A DNA stretch of 64,000 nt from Parabacteroides goldsteinii (lineage in GTDB: Bacteria; Bacteroidota; Bacteroidia; Bacteroidales; Tannerellaceae), in assembly GCF_015550595.1 (NCBI RefSeq), contig NZ_JADNBB010000006.1:1-64000 (forward strand). The letters run 5' to 3'. Under the pieces are notes generated by a model. It was not told the origin of the DNA. It made no database searches and saw only the letters and a list, made by a program, of their open reading frames with translations. A program made the translations under genes and the position numbers. This document shows, in pieces, positions 7,327 through 16,600 of the stretch (positions are counted from its first letter, which is position 1; every line of letters begins with the position of its first letter).

Positions 7327-9045
7327 ATGAAAAAGTATAATCCTTCAAACGAAAAACTTACCCAGTATATATTTTTCACGGGTAAAGGCGGTGTAGGCAA
7401 AACATCTATCGCCTGTGCTACAGCTGTAAGTCTTGCAGATAGTGGAAAAAAAGTATTGTTGTTGAGTACCGACCCGGCATCCAATTTACAGGATGTATTT
7501 GATATGCCGTTAGACAATAAAGGTACTCCCATTAAAGATGTACCCCGCTTGACTGTTGTAAACCTTGACCCCGAACAAGCGGCTGCCGAATACAGGGAAT
7601 CGGTTATCGCTCCATATCGGGGTAAATTACCTGAAAGTGTAATTGCTAATATGGAAGAACAACTATCCGGTTCATGCACAGTAGAGGTCGCAGCGTTCAA
7701 TGAATTTTCTGATTTTATCACTGACGAAGATAAGAGCAAAAACTATGATTATATCATTTTTGATACAGCCCCAACAGGTCATACACTCCGTATGTTGCAA
7801 CTTCCTTCTGCGTGGGATACTTTTATTGACGAAAATACGACCGGAGCTTCGTGCTTAGGACAATTATCAGGTTTGGAAGACCGCAAAGATGTATATAAAC
7901 ATGCGGTAAAAAATCTAACCGATAAGTCTAAAACAACGCTCTTCCTTGTCAGCCGACCGGAAGACAGCCCGTTGAAAGAGGTCGAACGTTCATCCAATGA
8001 GTTGTCGGATATAGGTATCGAAACACAGCATTTAATCATAAATGGCGTATTAGAAAACTACGATGCAGACGATAGTATTTCCAAACAGATTTATGAACAC
8101 CAGCAAAATGCGCTGAATAACCGTTCGGCAGCCTTGCTAAAACTGAACACCTATATTGTTCCGCTTCGTTCTTATAACATGACAGGCATTGATAATATCC
8201 GTAATATGTTGAATGCGGATGTAGCCATAAAGAACGAAAGTCCGGATATTGAGAAACGTAGTTTCAATACGATTGACAGCGTTATTGAAGACCTCTACAA
8301 AACAGGTAAACGGGTGATTTTCACGATGGGTAAAGGCGGTGTAGGCAAAACTACCATTGCCGGGAATATTGCTCGTGGTTTGGCTAAAAAAGGAGTGAAA
8401 GTGCATCTGACTACAACTGACCCTGCAAACCATTTGGCTTATATCGAAACGAAAATAGACGGCATCACAGTAAGCCATATAGATGAAAAAGCGGTGCTTG
8501 CTGCCTATCAGAAAAATGTGCTTGACAAAGCAAGGGAAACAATGGGTGATGCTGATTTAAGTTATATCGAAGAAGACCTGCGTTCCCCATGCACACAGGA
8601 AATTGCCGTTTTCAATTCCTTTGCCGAAATAGTTGCCAAAGCGGATAATGAAGTGGTTGTGATAGATACTGCACCAACCGGACACACGTTGCTGCTGCTG
8701 GATTCAACCCAAAGTTATCATAAGGAAGTAGAACGGACACAGGGAAATATCACCCCTGCGGTTCAAAACCTATTACCTCGCTTGCGAAGCGAAAAGGAAA
8801 CGGAAGTGGTTATCGTAACCCTGCCGGAAACAACACCTGTGTTTGAAGCACAAAGACTGCAACAGGACTTACAACGTGCCAGAATTAAGAATAAATGGTG
8901 GGTGGTTAATTCCAGTCTTTTGCTGACTTCAACCAATAGTCCATTCCTTAAAGCTAAAGCATTAAGTGAAGTGCAATGGATTAATAAAGTGAAGGAGATT
9001 TCAGACGGGAACTTTGCCGTTATTGAATGGAAGGAAAAAGTGTAA
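7327..9045 (+). CDS. arsA: ArsA arsenite-stimulated ATPase
   Basis: A 572-aa tandem ATPase. Both halves have a deviant Walker A loop: GKGGVGKTS at 19-27 and GKGGVGKTT near 334. Each half has the family signature DTAPTGHTLR/L. Cysteines for As(III) occur in LSGSCTVEVAAF (first half), ASCLGQLS, and RSPCTQEIAVF (second half). It forms the soluble catalytic subunit of the arsenite pump and receives As(III) from ArsD. It ends the cluster and is followed by a long hairpin. Confidence 0.95.
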   Translation: MKKYNPSNEKLTQYIFFTGKGGVGKTSIACATAVSLADSGKKVLLLSTDPASNLQDVFDMPLDNKGTPIKDVPRLTVVNLDPEQAAAEYRESVIAPYRGKLPESVIANMEEQLSGSCTVEVAAFNEFSDFITDEDKSKNYDYIIFDTAPTGHTLRMLQLPSAWDTFIDENTTGASCLGQLSGLEDRKDVYKHAVKNLTDKSKTTLFLVSRPEDSPLKEVERSSNELSDIGIETQHLIINGVLENYDADDSISKQIYEHQQNALNNRSAALLKLNTYIVPLRSYNMTGIDNIRNMLNADVAIKNESPDIEKRSFNTIDSVIEDLYKTGKRVIFTMGKGGVGKTTIAGNIARGLAKKGVKVHLTTTDPANHLAYIETKIDGITVSHIDEKAVLAAYQKNVLDKARETMGDADLSYIEEDLRSPCTQEIAVFNSFAEIVAKADNEVVVIDTAPTGHTLLLLDSTQSYHKEVERTQGNITPAVQNLLPRLRSEKETEVVIVTLPETTPVFEAQRLQQDLQRARIKNKWWVVNSSLLLTSTNSPFLKAKALSEVQWINKVKEISDGNFAVIEWKEKV

Positions 9046-9053
9046 TTTAGAAC

Positions 9054-9103
9054 GATCTGCAAATTATTCTGAAGAAAATAAACGAATAATTTGCAGATCT
9101 TTT
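9054..9103 (+). repeat. Long hairpin, copy 1 of a repeated inverted repeat
   Basis: GATCTGCAAATTATTC (9054-9069) pairs perfectly with its complement at 9084-9099 and is followed by TTTT. It can serve as terminator for arsDA. Nearly the same stem recurs at 13289-13334, after the CDF transporter gene. Confidence 0.7.
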
Positions 9104-9358
9104 AAAAATCTTCGATTTTCATCAATCTTTTTTATTTTAAATTAATGATGATGTACATCCATTTTTAAAGAAAATCAGACTTTTAGCATATTTAGCTGTT
9201 AAAAATTGACTATCAAAATCTTTATAAAATTATGTAAGGTGCTTGTATCTTCATGCAATGTAAATAGTAAAAATAAAGCGGATAATAAACGTATTATGCA
9301 ACCTTTTTGGCAAGAAAATTGTTTAAATAATAACATAGAGTAATATAAAAAAAGAATC
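9104..9358. other. AT-rich intergenic region
   Basis: About 255 bp between the hairpin after arsA and the DUF302 gene. I see no gene, RNA or clear operator. A promoter for the next gene is expected here, but no good TAnnTTTG match is obvious. Confidence 0.4.
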
Positions 9359-9778
9359 ATGAAATCAACAGAACAACCTGAGAGCGCAATGTTTTTAGAA
9401 AACGTAAGCCGTTACAGTTATGACGAAACCTTCGATAAACTATCCGAAAAAATCCAGTCTCTCGGAAACTGGAAAATACAGCATATTCATGATATGCAGG
9501 AAACGCTTCGCAAAAATGGGAAAGAAGTGCTACCGATAAAAGTCATAGAATTGTGCAACCCCAAATATTCCGGCAGAATATTGGAGCATGATATGGAACG
9601 TCTTTATTCATCATTACTTCCATGTCGCATATCTATATATCAGACTTCTGATGGTATAACCCGTATTTCGCGCATGAATTCGGTTGCTATGGCAGCACAA
9701 ATCGGCGGACTGGTAGAGGAAGTAATGAGCGAAGCCTTTGCTGAAATTGAAAAAGCAATAGCCGAAATAGAATCGTAA
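9359..9778 (+). CDS. DUF302 family protein
   Basis: A 139-aa cytoplasmic protein resembling DUF302: a short lead, then SRYSYDETFDKLSEKIQSLGNWKIQ, the IELCNPKYSGRIL strand and CRISIYQTSDGITRISRMN. DUF302 proteins occur beside metal and redox genes, but their chemistry is not settled. It is the first gene of a rightward module with a TonB receptor and a CDF transporter, so a role in metal or thiol stress is plausible. Confidence 0.7.
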   Translation: MKSTEQPESAMFLENVSRYSYDETFDKLSEKIQSLGNWKIQHIHDMQETLRKNGKEVLPIKVIELCNPKYSGRILEHDMERLYSSLLPCRISIYQTSDGITRISRMNSVAMAAQIGGLVEEVMSEAFAEIEKAIAEIES

Positions 9779-9815
9779 ATTAAACAGTAGATAATCTGTG
9801 AAAATAGTACGAAAC

Positions 9816-9851
9816 TTGCAACTAAGTTGCAAAACATAATCGCTATCTTTG
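9816..9851 (+). promoter_or_regulatory. Promoter with palindromic operator of the small exported-protein gene
   Basis: TATCTTTG (9844-9851) matches the -7 consensus and ends only 4 bp before the ATG at 9856, which implies a leaderless or almost leaderless transcript. A perfect dyad TTGCAACT-A-AGTTGCAA (9816-9832) overlaps the expected -33 region and looks like an operator. Confidence 0.55.
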
Positions 9852-9855
9852 CAGC

Positions 9856-10179
9856 ATGAAATATTTGTCCCTCATATTATCCATATATGTATTACTGTTA
9901 TCAGTAATGCCATGTTGTTTTGAGGATAAATGTTTAGCTATATATACAGATACCGTTGAAACGAGCAATGACATAGGCAATAGTTGTGACGACTGTTCCG
10001 ATGATAGTTGTTGTTCCCCTTTTCTACATTGTAATACCTGTTCCGGATTTCCGGAAGCCCGTTTTTATAATCCAATAATAATAATTTTAGGCTCTATACC
10101 TGATTATAAATCAGATTATATAGTAAAAAACGCTCTCTCTGATTATAAATCTTCAATCTGGCAACCGCCAAAAGCATAA
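9856..10179 (+). CDS. Small Cys-rich exported protein
   Basis: A 107-aa protein with an N-terminal hydrophobic signal (MKYLSLILSIYVLLLSVMPC) and a cysteine-rich middle part (CCFEDKC, CDDCSDDSCCSPFLHCNTC). It resembles short proteins found just upstream of TonB-dependent metal receptors in Bacteroidetes. It could bind metal in the periplasm. The exact family is uncertain. The start is supported by the signal peptide and by the promoter directly upstream. Confidence 0.6.
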   Translation: MKYLSLILSIYVLLLSVMPCCFEDKCLAIYTDTVETSNDIGNSCDDCSDDSCCSPFLHCNTCSGFPEARFYNPIIIILGSIPDYKSDYIVKNALSDYKSSIWQPPKA

Positions 10180-10299
10180 ACTAATTTTTATTATACAGGT
10201 CGTTGTGAATATGCCCTGCAATTTTTACGATAATACATTCTTTGTAATATCGTAATCCTCATATCATTTATAGTTGAAGATTTAAAAACAAGAAATAAA

Positions 10300-12477
10300 A
10301 TGAAAACAAAAATTATACTAATGCTATTCTTAGTATTCAGCATTTCCAATATTTTCGCTCAAAATACACTTAACGTTAAACTAATAGACTGTGATAACAA
10401 AGAGCCTTTAATCGGTGCTAATATTATACTTCAAAATACTACGAACGGAACATCTTCTGATGCTGAAGGATTAGCGGTACTCTCCAATATTCCAGACGGT
10501 AAACAGAGGTTTGAAATTACTTATGTAGGATATGAAAAGACCATAAAAGAATTTACATTCCCGTTGGCTTCGGATGAACCTATCGTTATCAGGGTTGAGC
10601 CTGATGAAGAAACATTGCAGGAAGTAGTTGTTTCTTCAACAAGGGGGACACGTACTTTTAAAGATATTCCTACCCGTATTGAATTTATAAATGCCGAAGA
10701 GTTAGGCGAAAAAGGAGTGATGAAACCCGGAGATATACGTATGCTTCTGAATGAAAGCACGGGTATTATGACACAACAAACATCAGCCATATCGGGTAAT
10801 TCATCTATTCGCATTCAAGGTTTGGACGGTAGATATACACAGATACTAAAAGACGGTTTTCCCGTATTTTCAGGTGCAGCAAGCGGATTAGGTTTATTAC
10901 AGACACCACCGCTCGATTTAAAGCAGGTTGAAATAATAAAAGGTTCTTCTTCTACTTTATACGGTGGCGGTGCTATTGCGGGACTGGTAAACCTTATATC
11001 GAAAACGCCTGAAAAGGAAAGGGATTTCTCAATCCACCTGAATGGGACAACAGGTAAAGGGCTTGATGTAAACAGCTTTTTCGGTCAGAAATTCAACAAG
11101 GTAGGTACTACCGTTTTTGCATCGTATAACCGTAACTGGGCTTATGATCCGTCAGATGTTGGCTTTACGGCAATACCAAAGTTCGACAGGTTTGTATTTA
11201 ATCCTAAGCTATTCTTGTACCTGTCTGAAAACACAGATTTTAATTTCGGTATAAACTCCATGATTGAAAACCGTCTGGGTGGTGATATGGAGTATGTAAA
11301 AGATAAGGGAAACGAAGAACATTCCTATTTTGAAAGAAACAAGACACAAAGGCATTCAAGCCAACTTACATTTGAACATCGTTTCGACAAACAAAACAGA
11401 TTAAATGTAAAGAACAGCATTACTTATTTCAGCCGTAAGATTGAGATTCCCGATTTCAAATTTGACGGCGACCAGTTATCGTCTTTTTCAGAAGTATCTT
11501 ATATACATACAAAAGAAAAAACGGAATGGGTAGCGGGTGCGAATGTGTGGACGGATAAGTTTACCGAAGAAAAACTGACCGATTTTCCTTTACGTGATTA
11601 CAATATGACTACCGTAGGCGTATTTGTACAGAACAATACGAAAATAACGGACTGGATGAATCTTGAAAGCGGATTGCGTACCGATTATATTAACGATTAC
11701 GGTTTTGCAGTTCTACCCCGTATATCTTCTCATTTCAAGATAACGGAGAAATTTTCATCCCGTGTAGGTGGTGGGTTCGGATATAAAGCACCTACCATTT
11801 TTTCGGAAGATAGCGAACGCATCCAGTTTCAGAATGTCTTGCCGATAGATGACAACAGGAACAAACTGGAAAGGAGTTATGGGGCAAATGTGGATTTTAC
11901 TTATAAAACGGGTTTGTTCGGCGACCAAGTATTTTTAAGTATAAACCAGTTATTCTTTTATACTTACCTGAAAAATCCGCTTGAACTGCAAGCTGCTGAA
12001 AATAATCGTTGGCAGTTTAATAACATTAACGGTCACGTGGATAGTAAAGGGGCTGAAACCAATATGAAAATTAAGTATAAGGATTTCGGTTTATTTCTCG
12101 GATATACCTATACGGATGCTGATGTAAAGGAAGACGGCAGAAGCTACCAAAAAACCTTAACCCCGAAACATAAAATCAATTCTGTTTTAATGTATGAGGT
12201 GGAAGATAAATGGAAAATCGGATTGGAAGCTTATTATACCGGAAAACAAAATTTGAATGACGGTAAAACAGGTAAGGATTACCTTGTCTTCGGATTAATG
12301 ATGCAACGAATTTGGGAAAAGTTCTCAATATATGCTAACTTTGAGAACTTTACCGACAGACGGCAGACAAGGTTTGATACCATTCATACGGGTTCGATGA
12401 CTAATCCTGAATTTCGGGACATTTATGCACCGTTGGACGGTTTCATCCTGAATACCGGGATTATAATTAAATTGTAA
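10300..12477 (+). CDS. TonB-dependent outer-membrane receptor
   Basis: A 725-aa protein with signal peptide (MKTKIILMLFLVFSISNIFAQ), a carboxypeptidase-regulatory-like domain at about 22-105, a plug domain from about 110 (STRGTRTFKDIPTRIEFINAEEL) and a beta-barrel ending IIIKL. It imports a substrate across the outer membrane using TonB energy. The barrel is short, siderophore/cobalamin-size, unlike the long SusC type, and no SusD partner follows. The CDF transporter starts 1 bp after its stop, so a metal or metal chelate is the likely substrate. Confidence 0.9.
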   Translation: MKTKIILMLFLVFSISNIFAQNTLNVKLIDCDNKEPLIGANIILQNTTNGTSSDAEGLAVLSNIPDGKQRFEITYVGYEKTIKEFTFPLASDEPIVIRVEPDEETLQEVVVSSTRGTRTFKDIPTRIEFINAEELGEKGVMKPGDIRMLLNESTGIMTQQTSAISGNSSIRIQGLDGRYTQILKDGFPVFSGAASGLGLLQTPPLDLKQVEIIKGSSSTLYGGGAIAGLVNLISKTPEKERDFSIHLNGTTGKGLDVNSFFGQKFNKVGTTVFASYNRNWAYDPSDVGFTAIPKFDRFVFNPKLFLYLSENTDFNFGINSMIENRLGGDMEYVKDKGNEEHSYFERNKTQRHSSQLTFEHRFDKQNRLNVKNSITYFSRKIEIPDFKFDGDQLSSFSEVSYIHTKEKTEWVAGANVWTDKFTEEKLTDFPLRDYNMTTVGVFVQNNTKITDWMNLESGLRTDYINDYGFAVLPRISSHFKITEKFSSRVGGGFGYKAPTIFSEDSERIQFQNVLPIDDNRNKLERSYGANVDFTYKTGLFGDQVFLSINQLFFYTYLKNPLELQAAENNRWQFNNINGHVDSKGAETNMKIKYKDFGLFLGYTYTDADVKEDGRSYQKTLTPKHKINSVLMYEVEDKWKIGLEAYYTGKQNLNDGKTGKDYLVFGLMMQRIWEKFSIYANFENFTDRRQTRFDTIHTGSMTNPEFRDIYAPLDGFILNTGIIIKL

Positions 12478-12478
12478 A

Positions 12479-13276
12479 ATGAATAAATCAATTTTTAAAA
12501 TTGAACAAATGGATTGTCCGAGTGAGGAAAACCTCATTCGGATGAAACTCCAAAATATAGAGGGTGTTGCAAAGCAGGAATTTGACCTGAAAGGCAGGAT
12601 ATTTACTGTTTACCATACAGGCGACTATCAGGAAATCGAAAAGCAGCTTGCTACCTTGAATCTCGGTTCACGCTTTATTGAAAGTAAAGAAGTAACAGGA
12701 GAAGTCCAGGCAGAGGAAAATAGCAAACAGCGTAAAGTCCTTTGGATTGTACTGGCTATTAACTTCGGCTTTTTCCTGATTGAAATGTCAACGGGTATTA
12801 TATCCAAATCTATGGGATTGGTTGCTGATAGCCTTGATATGCTTGCTGATGCTTTTGTTTATGGATTAAGTTTGTTTGCAGTCGGTGCAGCCGTAAGCCG
12901 TAAGAAGCGTGTTGCTATGATTTGCGGATATTTCCAGATACTTTTGGCTGCCGTTGGTTTTATAGAGGTAATCAGACGGTTTACAGGTACAGAGGAAATG
13001 CCTGTTTTTCAAACAATGATAGGTATATCCGTACTTGCTTTGATTGCTAATGTTATATGTTTGCTTTTACTTCAAAGGACGAAGAGCAAAGATGCCCATA
13101 TTCAGGCAAGTATCATCTTTTCATCCAACGATGTAATAATAAATGCAGGGGTAATTCTTGCCGGATTCTTAGTATGGCAGTTGAATAATCAGATACCCGA
13201 CCTTATTATCGGTAGTATTGTATTCCTTATTGTTATAAGAGGGGCAATTAGGATATTGAAACTTGCTAAAAATTAA
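12479..13276 (+). CDS. CDF-like cation transporter with N-terminal metal-binding domain
   Basis: A 265-aa protein. Residues 1-70 form an HMA-like fold with QMDCPSEEN, a variant metal motif with one cysteine. Residues 80-265 hold about six transmembrane segments resembling the cation diffusion facilitator core (GLVADSLDMLADAFVYGLSL and FSSNDVIINAGVIL). The usual CDF His/Asp pairs are partly replaced, and there is no cytoplasmic C-terminal domain. It probably moves a divalent metal across the inner membrane. It is translationally linked to the TonB receptor. Confidence 0.75.
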   Translation: MNKSIFKIEQMDCPSEENLIRMKLQNIEGVAKQEFDLKGRIFTVYHTGDYQEIEKQLATLNLGSRFIESKEVTGEVQAEENSKQRKVLWIVLAINFGFFLIEMSTGIISKSMGLVADSLDMLADAFVYGLSLFAVGAAVSRKKRVAMICGYFQILLAAVGFIEVIRRFTGTEEMPVFQTMIGISVLALIANVICLLLLQRTKSKDAHIQASIIFSSNDVIINAGVILAGFLVWQLNNQIPDLIIGSIVFLIVIRGAIRILKLAKN

Positions 13277-13288
13277 ATAATGTCATTT

Positions 13289-13334
13289 GATCTGCAAATT
13301 ATTTGTATATTTTCTCTCAAATAATTTGCAGATC
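13289..13334. repeat. Long hairpin, copy 2 of a repeated inverted repeat
   Basis: A 17-bp perfect stem, GATCTGCAAATTATTTG (13289-13305) with its complement at 13318-13334. It shares 15 bases with the hairpin after arsA. No T-run follows on either strand. The two hairpins bracket the DUF302/TonB/CDF module. Confidence 0.65.
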
Positions 13335-13392
13335 TCATAAGAATAGTAACGGGCGGAAACCGCGCGTCTGTTTATTTTATATCAGCTATATT

Positions 13393-14175
13393 TTATCTGC
13401 TGTTTTGTGGGCAGCATCCCCAACCGTCGTATTTGGCACCGTAGTCATTACCCAATGTTACTAACTCCCATGTATATTCGTTAATCTCTGAGGGCATGAC
13501 ATTGTTTAGCCGGGAGATTTGCAATGCGAAATGATAGGAATCGCCATGATCTACGGTTTCTTTTAGCGCCACTTTATATCCGAGCGTTTCGACTTCCCGA
13601 ATAAACTGCTCTCGCCCTTCTTCGGTCGGGAAATAGATAAAGTGATCCACTTCCCTTTCTTTGCTGAAGTCGTCGCCGTCCTGATCCAGTTGGAATAAGA
13701 CCGACTGGTTTTCTATGGTTTGCAGTTCGTATTTGGATGGGTACAACAAGTCGAAGTAGGTATTCCAATCCTTGTCTTTCTGCACTTCAATGTTGTACGA
13801 GTATTCGGGATGTACATTCATGACGGACTTTAAGAGTTCCTCGCATTCTTTTCCGTGTTTTACATAAAGGTACATATTCATCAGACCGTTTGACTTAACG
13901 ATTCCTGCGACGATGACATTTTTCTTTTCGGTAGCCTCGATGATTTCTTCTTGGATGCTGTGTAGTACCTCGGATTCTTCTTCTGCCGTGAATAATCCGT
14001 TTTCATCTGCGGAGAGCATCTGAATAGTAAATAGCAGCAACTCTTTGAGGTTATCTATTGGGGCTAAGTCTACCAGCGCGAGGTTCATCAGGACGTTAGC
14101 GGGATGATCTTCGATGTGGCTGAAATAAGCAACCCATTGTTCTGGTATATTGTTGGTTTTAATTGATTCTGACAT
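13393..14175 (-). CDS. DUF695 plus RraB-like domain protein
   Basis: A 260-aa cytoplasmic protein with two apparent parts. The first half resembles DUF695 (EQWVAYFSHIEDHPANVLMNLALVDLAPID). The last third resembles RraB, the ribonuclease E inhibitor fold (YFPTEEGREQFIREVETLGYK and GWGCCP at the end). Such proteins occur singly in many bacteria and in mobile elements; their role is not established. It is the last gene of the leftward series. Confidence 0.65.
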   Translation of the reverse strand: MSESIKTNNIPEQWVAYFSHIEDHPANVLMNLALVDLAPIDNLKELLLFTIQMLSADENGLFTAEEESEVLHSIQEEIIEATEKKNVIVAGIVKSNGLMNMYLYVKHGKECEELLKSVMNVHPEYSYNIEVQKDKDWNTYFDLLYPSKYELQTIENQSVLFQLDQDGDDFSKEREVDHFIYFPTEEGREQFIREVETLGYKVALKETVDHGDSYHFALQISRLNNVMPSEINEYTWELVTLGNDYGAKYDGWGCCPQNSR

Positions 14176-14270
14176 ATTGTATAACTTTTATTACGGCGTG
14201 AATTTAACTAAAAGATTTTAATACTCACTGTATTAGGATAATCTAAAAAATATTTAGTGATATAATAGCT

Positions 14271-14300
14271 ATCCCGACGGTGTTCCGTCGGGATTTTTTC
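14271..14300 (+). terminator. Strong hairpin with T-run
   Basis: ATCCCGACGG-TGTT-CCGTCGGGAT followed by TTTTTTC, a perfect 10-bp stem. The T-run suits rightward transcription although both neighbours are read leftward, so it may insulate against readthrough or act as a structural element. Confidence 0.55.
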
Positions 14301-14318
14301 GTGTATAAAGAGGAAAAT

Positions 14319-14681
14319 TCAACGAATATCTGTACCGAACATTTCATTGAAGAACGCTACAAGTTCCTCTCGACGCAGGCTATCCCAATAGAGAGAGGCA
14401 GGGTGATACGGTTCGTGCCGACCGATTTCATAGGCAATATCCATTTTTGTAAAACGCTTGCCCTGATTGTAGCGCATTTCTGTACCTTCCAACCAACGTG
14501 AACGACGGCTTTGTTGTTGAAGCGGGAGCAGTTGTTCCAACATATAGGCATAATTTTCGCCTACGGTGTGTCCGCTTTCCATTTTATACGGACTGTCTTT
14601 ACAACGCTTACATTCGTCAATGGCGGCGTTCAAATCTGTTACTTCAATTATGTTTCCATCTATGTCTTTTATTGTTGTCAT
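14319..14681 (-). CDS. Hypothetical element-borne protein, 120 aa
   Basis: Not recognised. A hydrophilic protein with a pair of cysteines (ECKRCKDSPYK) near residue 30 and a Trp/Tyr-rich C-terminal half (EPYHPASLYWDSLRREELV). Similar small proteins are common in the variable modules of Bacteroides conjugative elements. It lies 8 bp downstream of the next gene in the leftward series, so it is probably co-transcribed. Confidence 0.6.
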   Translation of the reverse strand: MTTIKDIDGNIIEVTDLNAAIDECKRCKDSPYKMESGHTVGENYAYMLEQLLPLQQQSRRSRWLEGTEMRYNQGKRFTKMDIAYEIGRHEPYHPASLYWDSLRREELVAFFNEMFGTDIR

Positions 14682-14689
14682 ATTCTTTG

Positions 14690-15370
14690 TTATTTAGAGG
14701 TTTGTACTTGCATTGAGGAAACATACCAATTATCTTGATACTTGTCTCCAATCAGGTTAAAAGTACCTGATAGTCCGCTATTATCTGCGTATTTCTTGGC
14801 TTCCATTATAGAGCTGAACTCGCCCAACTTTTTGAATCCAATAAATAATTTATACATGGTGCTGTTCTGTTTATGCTTGATGACTTCTGCCTGTAAAATG
14901 GCATACGCTTCATTATAATTTTTCTTTTTCTGTTCCAATTTGGCTTTGGCTTTGAGTAACTTTTCATCCGTTTCAAGATTGAAAAACAGGTCATTGTGTG
15001 TCATATAGTCGATATATTTGGCGATTGCCCTTTCTACCTTAGTTATCTGCGCTTTTGCCGAAGCTACTTTGCCTAAAAGGAAGTCAAAACCTGTTTGCAA
15101 TCCCGTCCGCTTGTCGTATGCACAGTGATATACCCAAATTTTCTTACGGGGGTATTTACATACCAATTTTGCCCTGCGCCACTCAATAACCCACCGCCAA
15201 CGGTCTAACATGGCACGAGGGATGTCGATTATATGTAGTATTTCACGGTTTCTGTCCTCGTCCCTTACTTCAAAGGTTATATATACCCAATGTTCTATTT
15301 TGAGTTCCCGTTCCGCTTTTGCAAGGTCTTTGGCATCTTGCATCCAATCGTCTATTTTTTCCTGTGCCAT
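14690..15370 (-). CDS. Hypothetical element-borne protein, 226 aa
   Basis: Not recognised. The N-terminal half is a Trp/Arg-rich region (RAMLDRWRWVIEWRRAKLVCKY). Residues around 125-165 form a likely coiled coil (LLKAKAKLEQKKKNYNEAYAILQ). No signal or membrane segment. It is part of a closely packed leftward series and 11 bp from its upstream neighbour. Confidence 0.6.
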   Translation of the reverse strand: MAQEKIDDWMQDAKDLAKAERELKIEHWVYITFEVRDEDRNREILHIIDIPRAMLDRWRWVIEWRRAKLVCKYPRKKIWVYHCAYDKRTGLQTGFDFLLGKVASAKAQITKVERAIAKYIDYMTHNDLFFNLETDEKLLKAKAKLEQKKKNYNEAYAILQAEVIKHKQNSTMYKLFIGFKKLGEFSSIMEAKKYADNSGLSGTFNLIGDKYQDNWYVSSMQVQTSK

Positions 15371-15381
15371 GATATTGATAA

Positions 15382-15615
15382 TTAACTGTTATAAATTTGC
15401 TGTATTTCTTCTCCGATTTTTGACAACGCTTGTCGTTGTTCATCGGTAAGTGATAGTACAAAATCATCGTTGCTATACCATTCTCCGCTATCTTCTTGTT
15501 CTCGGAAACATCGCCTGTTAGCAGTATCTACGATTCCCAATATTACATCAACTTCGGTTGAAGTTAGTCCGCTAATTGTGCAGGTCTTATTTGTTTTATT
15601 TACTTTCAATTTCAT
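15382..15615 (-). CDS. Hypothetical small protein, 77 aa
   Basis: Not recognised. A small acidic protein starting MKLKVNKTNKTCTISGL, with helix LTSTEVDVILGIVDTANRR and C-terminal LTDEQRQALSKIGEEIQQIY. It lies between two larger unknown genes in the same orientation with short gaps. Confidence 0.6.
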   Translation of the reverse strand: MKLKVNKTNKTCTISGLTSTEVDVILGIVDTANRRCFREQEDSGEWYSNDDFVLSLTDEQRQALSKIGEEIQQIYNS

Positions 15616-15653
15616 GCTTTTTGAGATTATGGGCGGATTACTCCGCCCTTTGG

Positions 15654-16586
15654 TTATTCATATGCTTCAATCCTTTCTTTTACAATCTCATGTAAGTGTG
15701 AATTGGATTGATAAATTTTGATTTTTTCTTGAAAGGTTTTATTTTGCCAAAATTGGTTGGCATCATCAAGGAATTTTGCATCTATTTCATTATTGCCGTC
15801 TCTGTCCTGCTCTATACCTGTAATATCTTCAAATTCATCAAAACTAAGCCATTGCCACCACGTATTAAGAGTTTGCAAAGACCATTCATTCGGCTTTTTG
15901 GGACTTTCCTCAAATGATCTGACAACCGTTTTCAATTTTTGTCCGTCTGATACACTTAATTCTTTATCCCTGTCCAAAAGCCAGTACAGGAAAAAGATGA
16001 TAGTGTCTTTAGATATTATATGATTGCCATTGAATAGATTTAGCAAAACAACAGGTTCTTTTTCTTTGGCTTTCAATGCTTCTTCGCTTGTGGTATAGGC
16101 ATTTTCACCGATACCGAAACGTAGGGAGTTGTTTACGGTAAATTCTACCTTTCCGTATTCTTCCATTTTCCTGTATATGAAGTGTTCTAAATCTCTTATA
16201 TCGTGTATCAGGTCGAAAGGGTGCAAGGCTTCCAGTTCTTCTTTTAACTGGTTGTGAATATCCCTTAACATGGGTTCAATGGTAAACCATTTAGTAGGGT
16301 TGGTTATCTTTCGGCAAGTGGCAGGATCGTGAACGTCATCGAGAAATAAACCATTCTTATCAAGTGTGCAATAACAGTCATAGCAGAAATGCGTATGATA
16401 TTCCGTTTCGCTCTTTTTGATAGACTTATTTATGATTATTCGGATTTGACCGTTCTGTAACAGATAAAAACGGATGCTCCAACGGTCAGTTTCAAAAGCT
16501 ATTTGATAATGCTTGCTTTCGCCTGTTACCCTGTTCAGGAAATGTACAACTCCCTTATACATAATTGCTATTTTATTCGGTTTCAT
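15654..16586 (-). CDS. Hypothetical element-borne protein, 310 aa
   Basis: Not recognised. A soluble protein with a possible metal-binding segment near residues 60-95 (HFCYDCYC and, later, DPATCRK) and an acidic C-terminal region. It has no transport signal. The gene belongs to the same leftward series; the 38-bp gap to the next gene suggests co-transcription. Confidence 0.6.
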   Translation of the reverse strand: MKPNKIAIMYKGVVHFLNRVTGESKHYQIAFETDRWSIRFYLLQNGQIRIIINKSIKKSETEYHTHFCYDCYCTLDKNGLFLDDVHDPATCRKITNPTKWFTIEPMLRDIHNQLKEELEALHPFDLIHDIRDLEHFIYRKMEEYGKVEFTVNNSLRFGIGENAYTTSEEALKAKEKEPVVLLNLFNGNHIISKDTIIFFLYWLLDRDKELSVSDGQKLKTVVRSFEESPKKPNEWSLQTLNTWWQWLSFDEFEDITGIEQDRDGNNEIDAKFLDDANQFWQNKTFQEKIKIYQSNSHLHEIVKERIEAYE

Positions 16587-16600
16587 ATTGATTGGATTTA

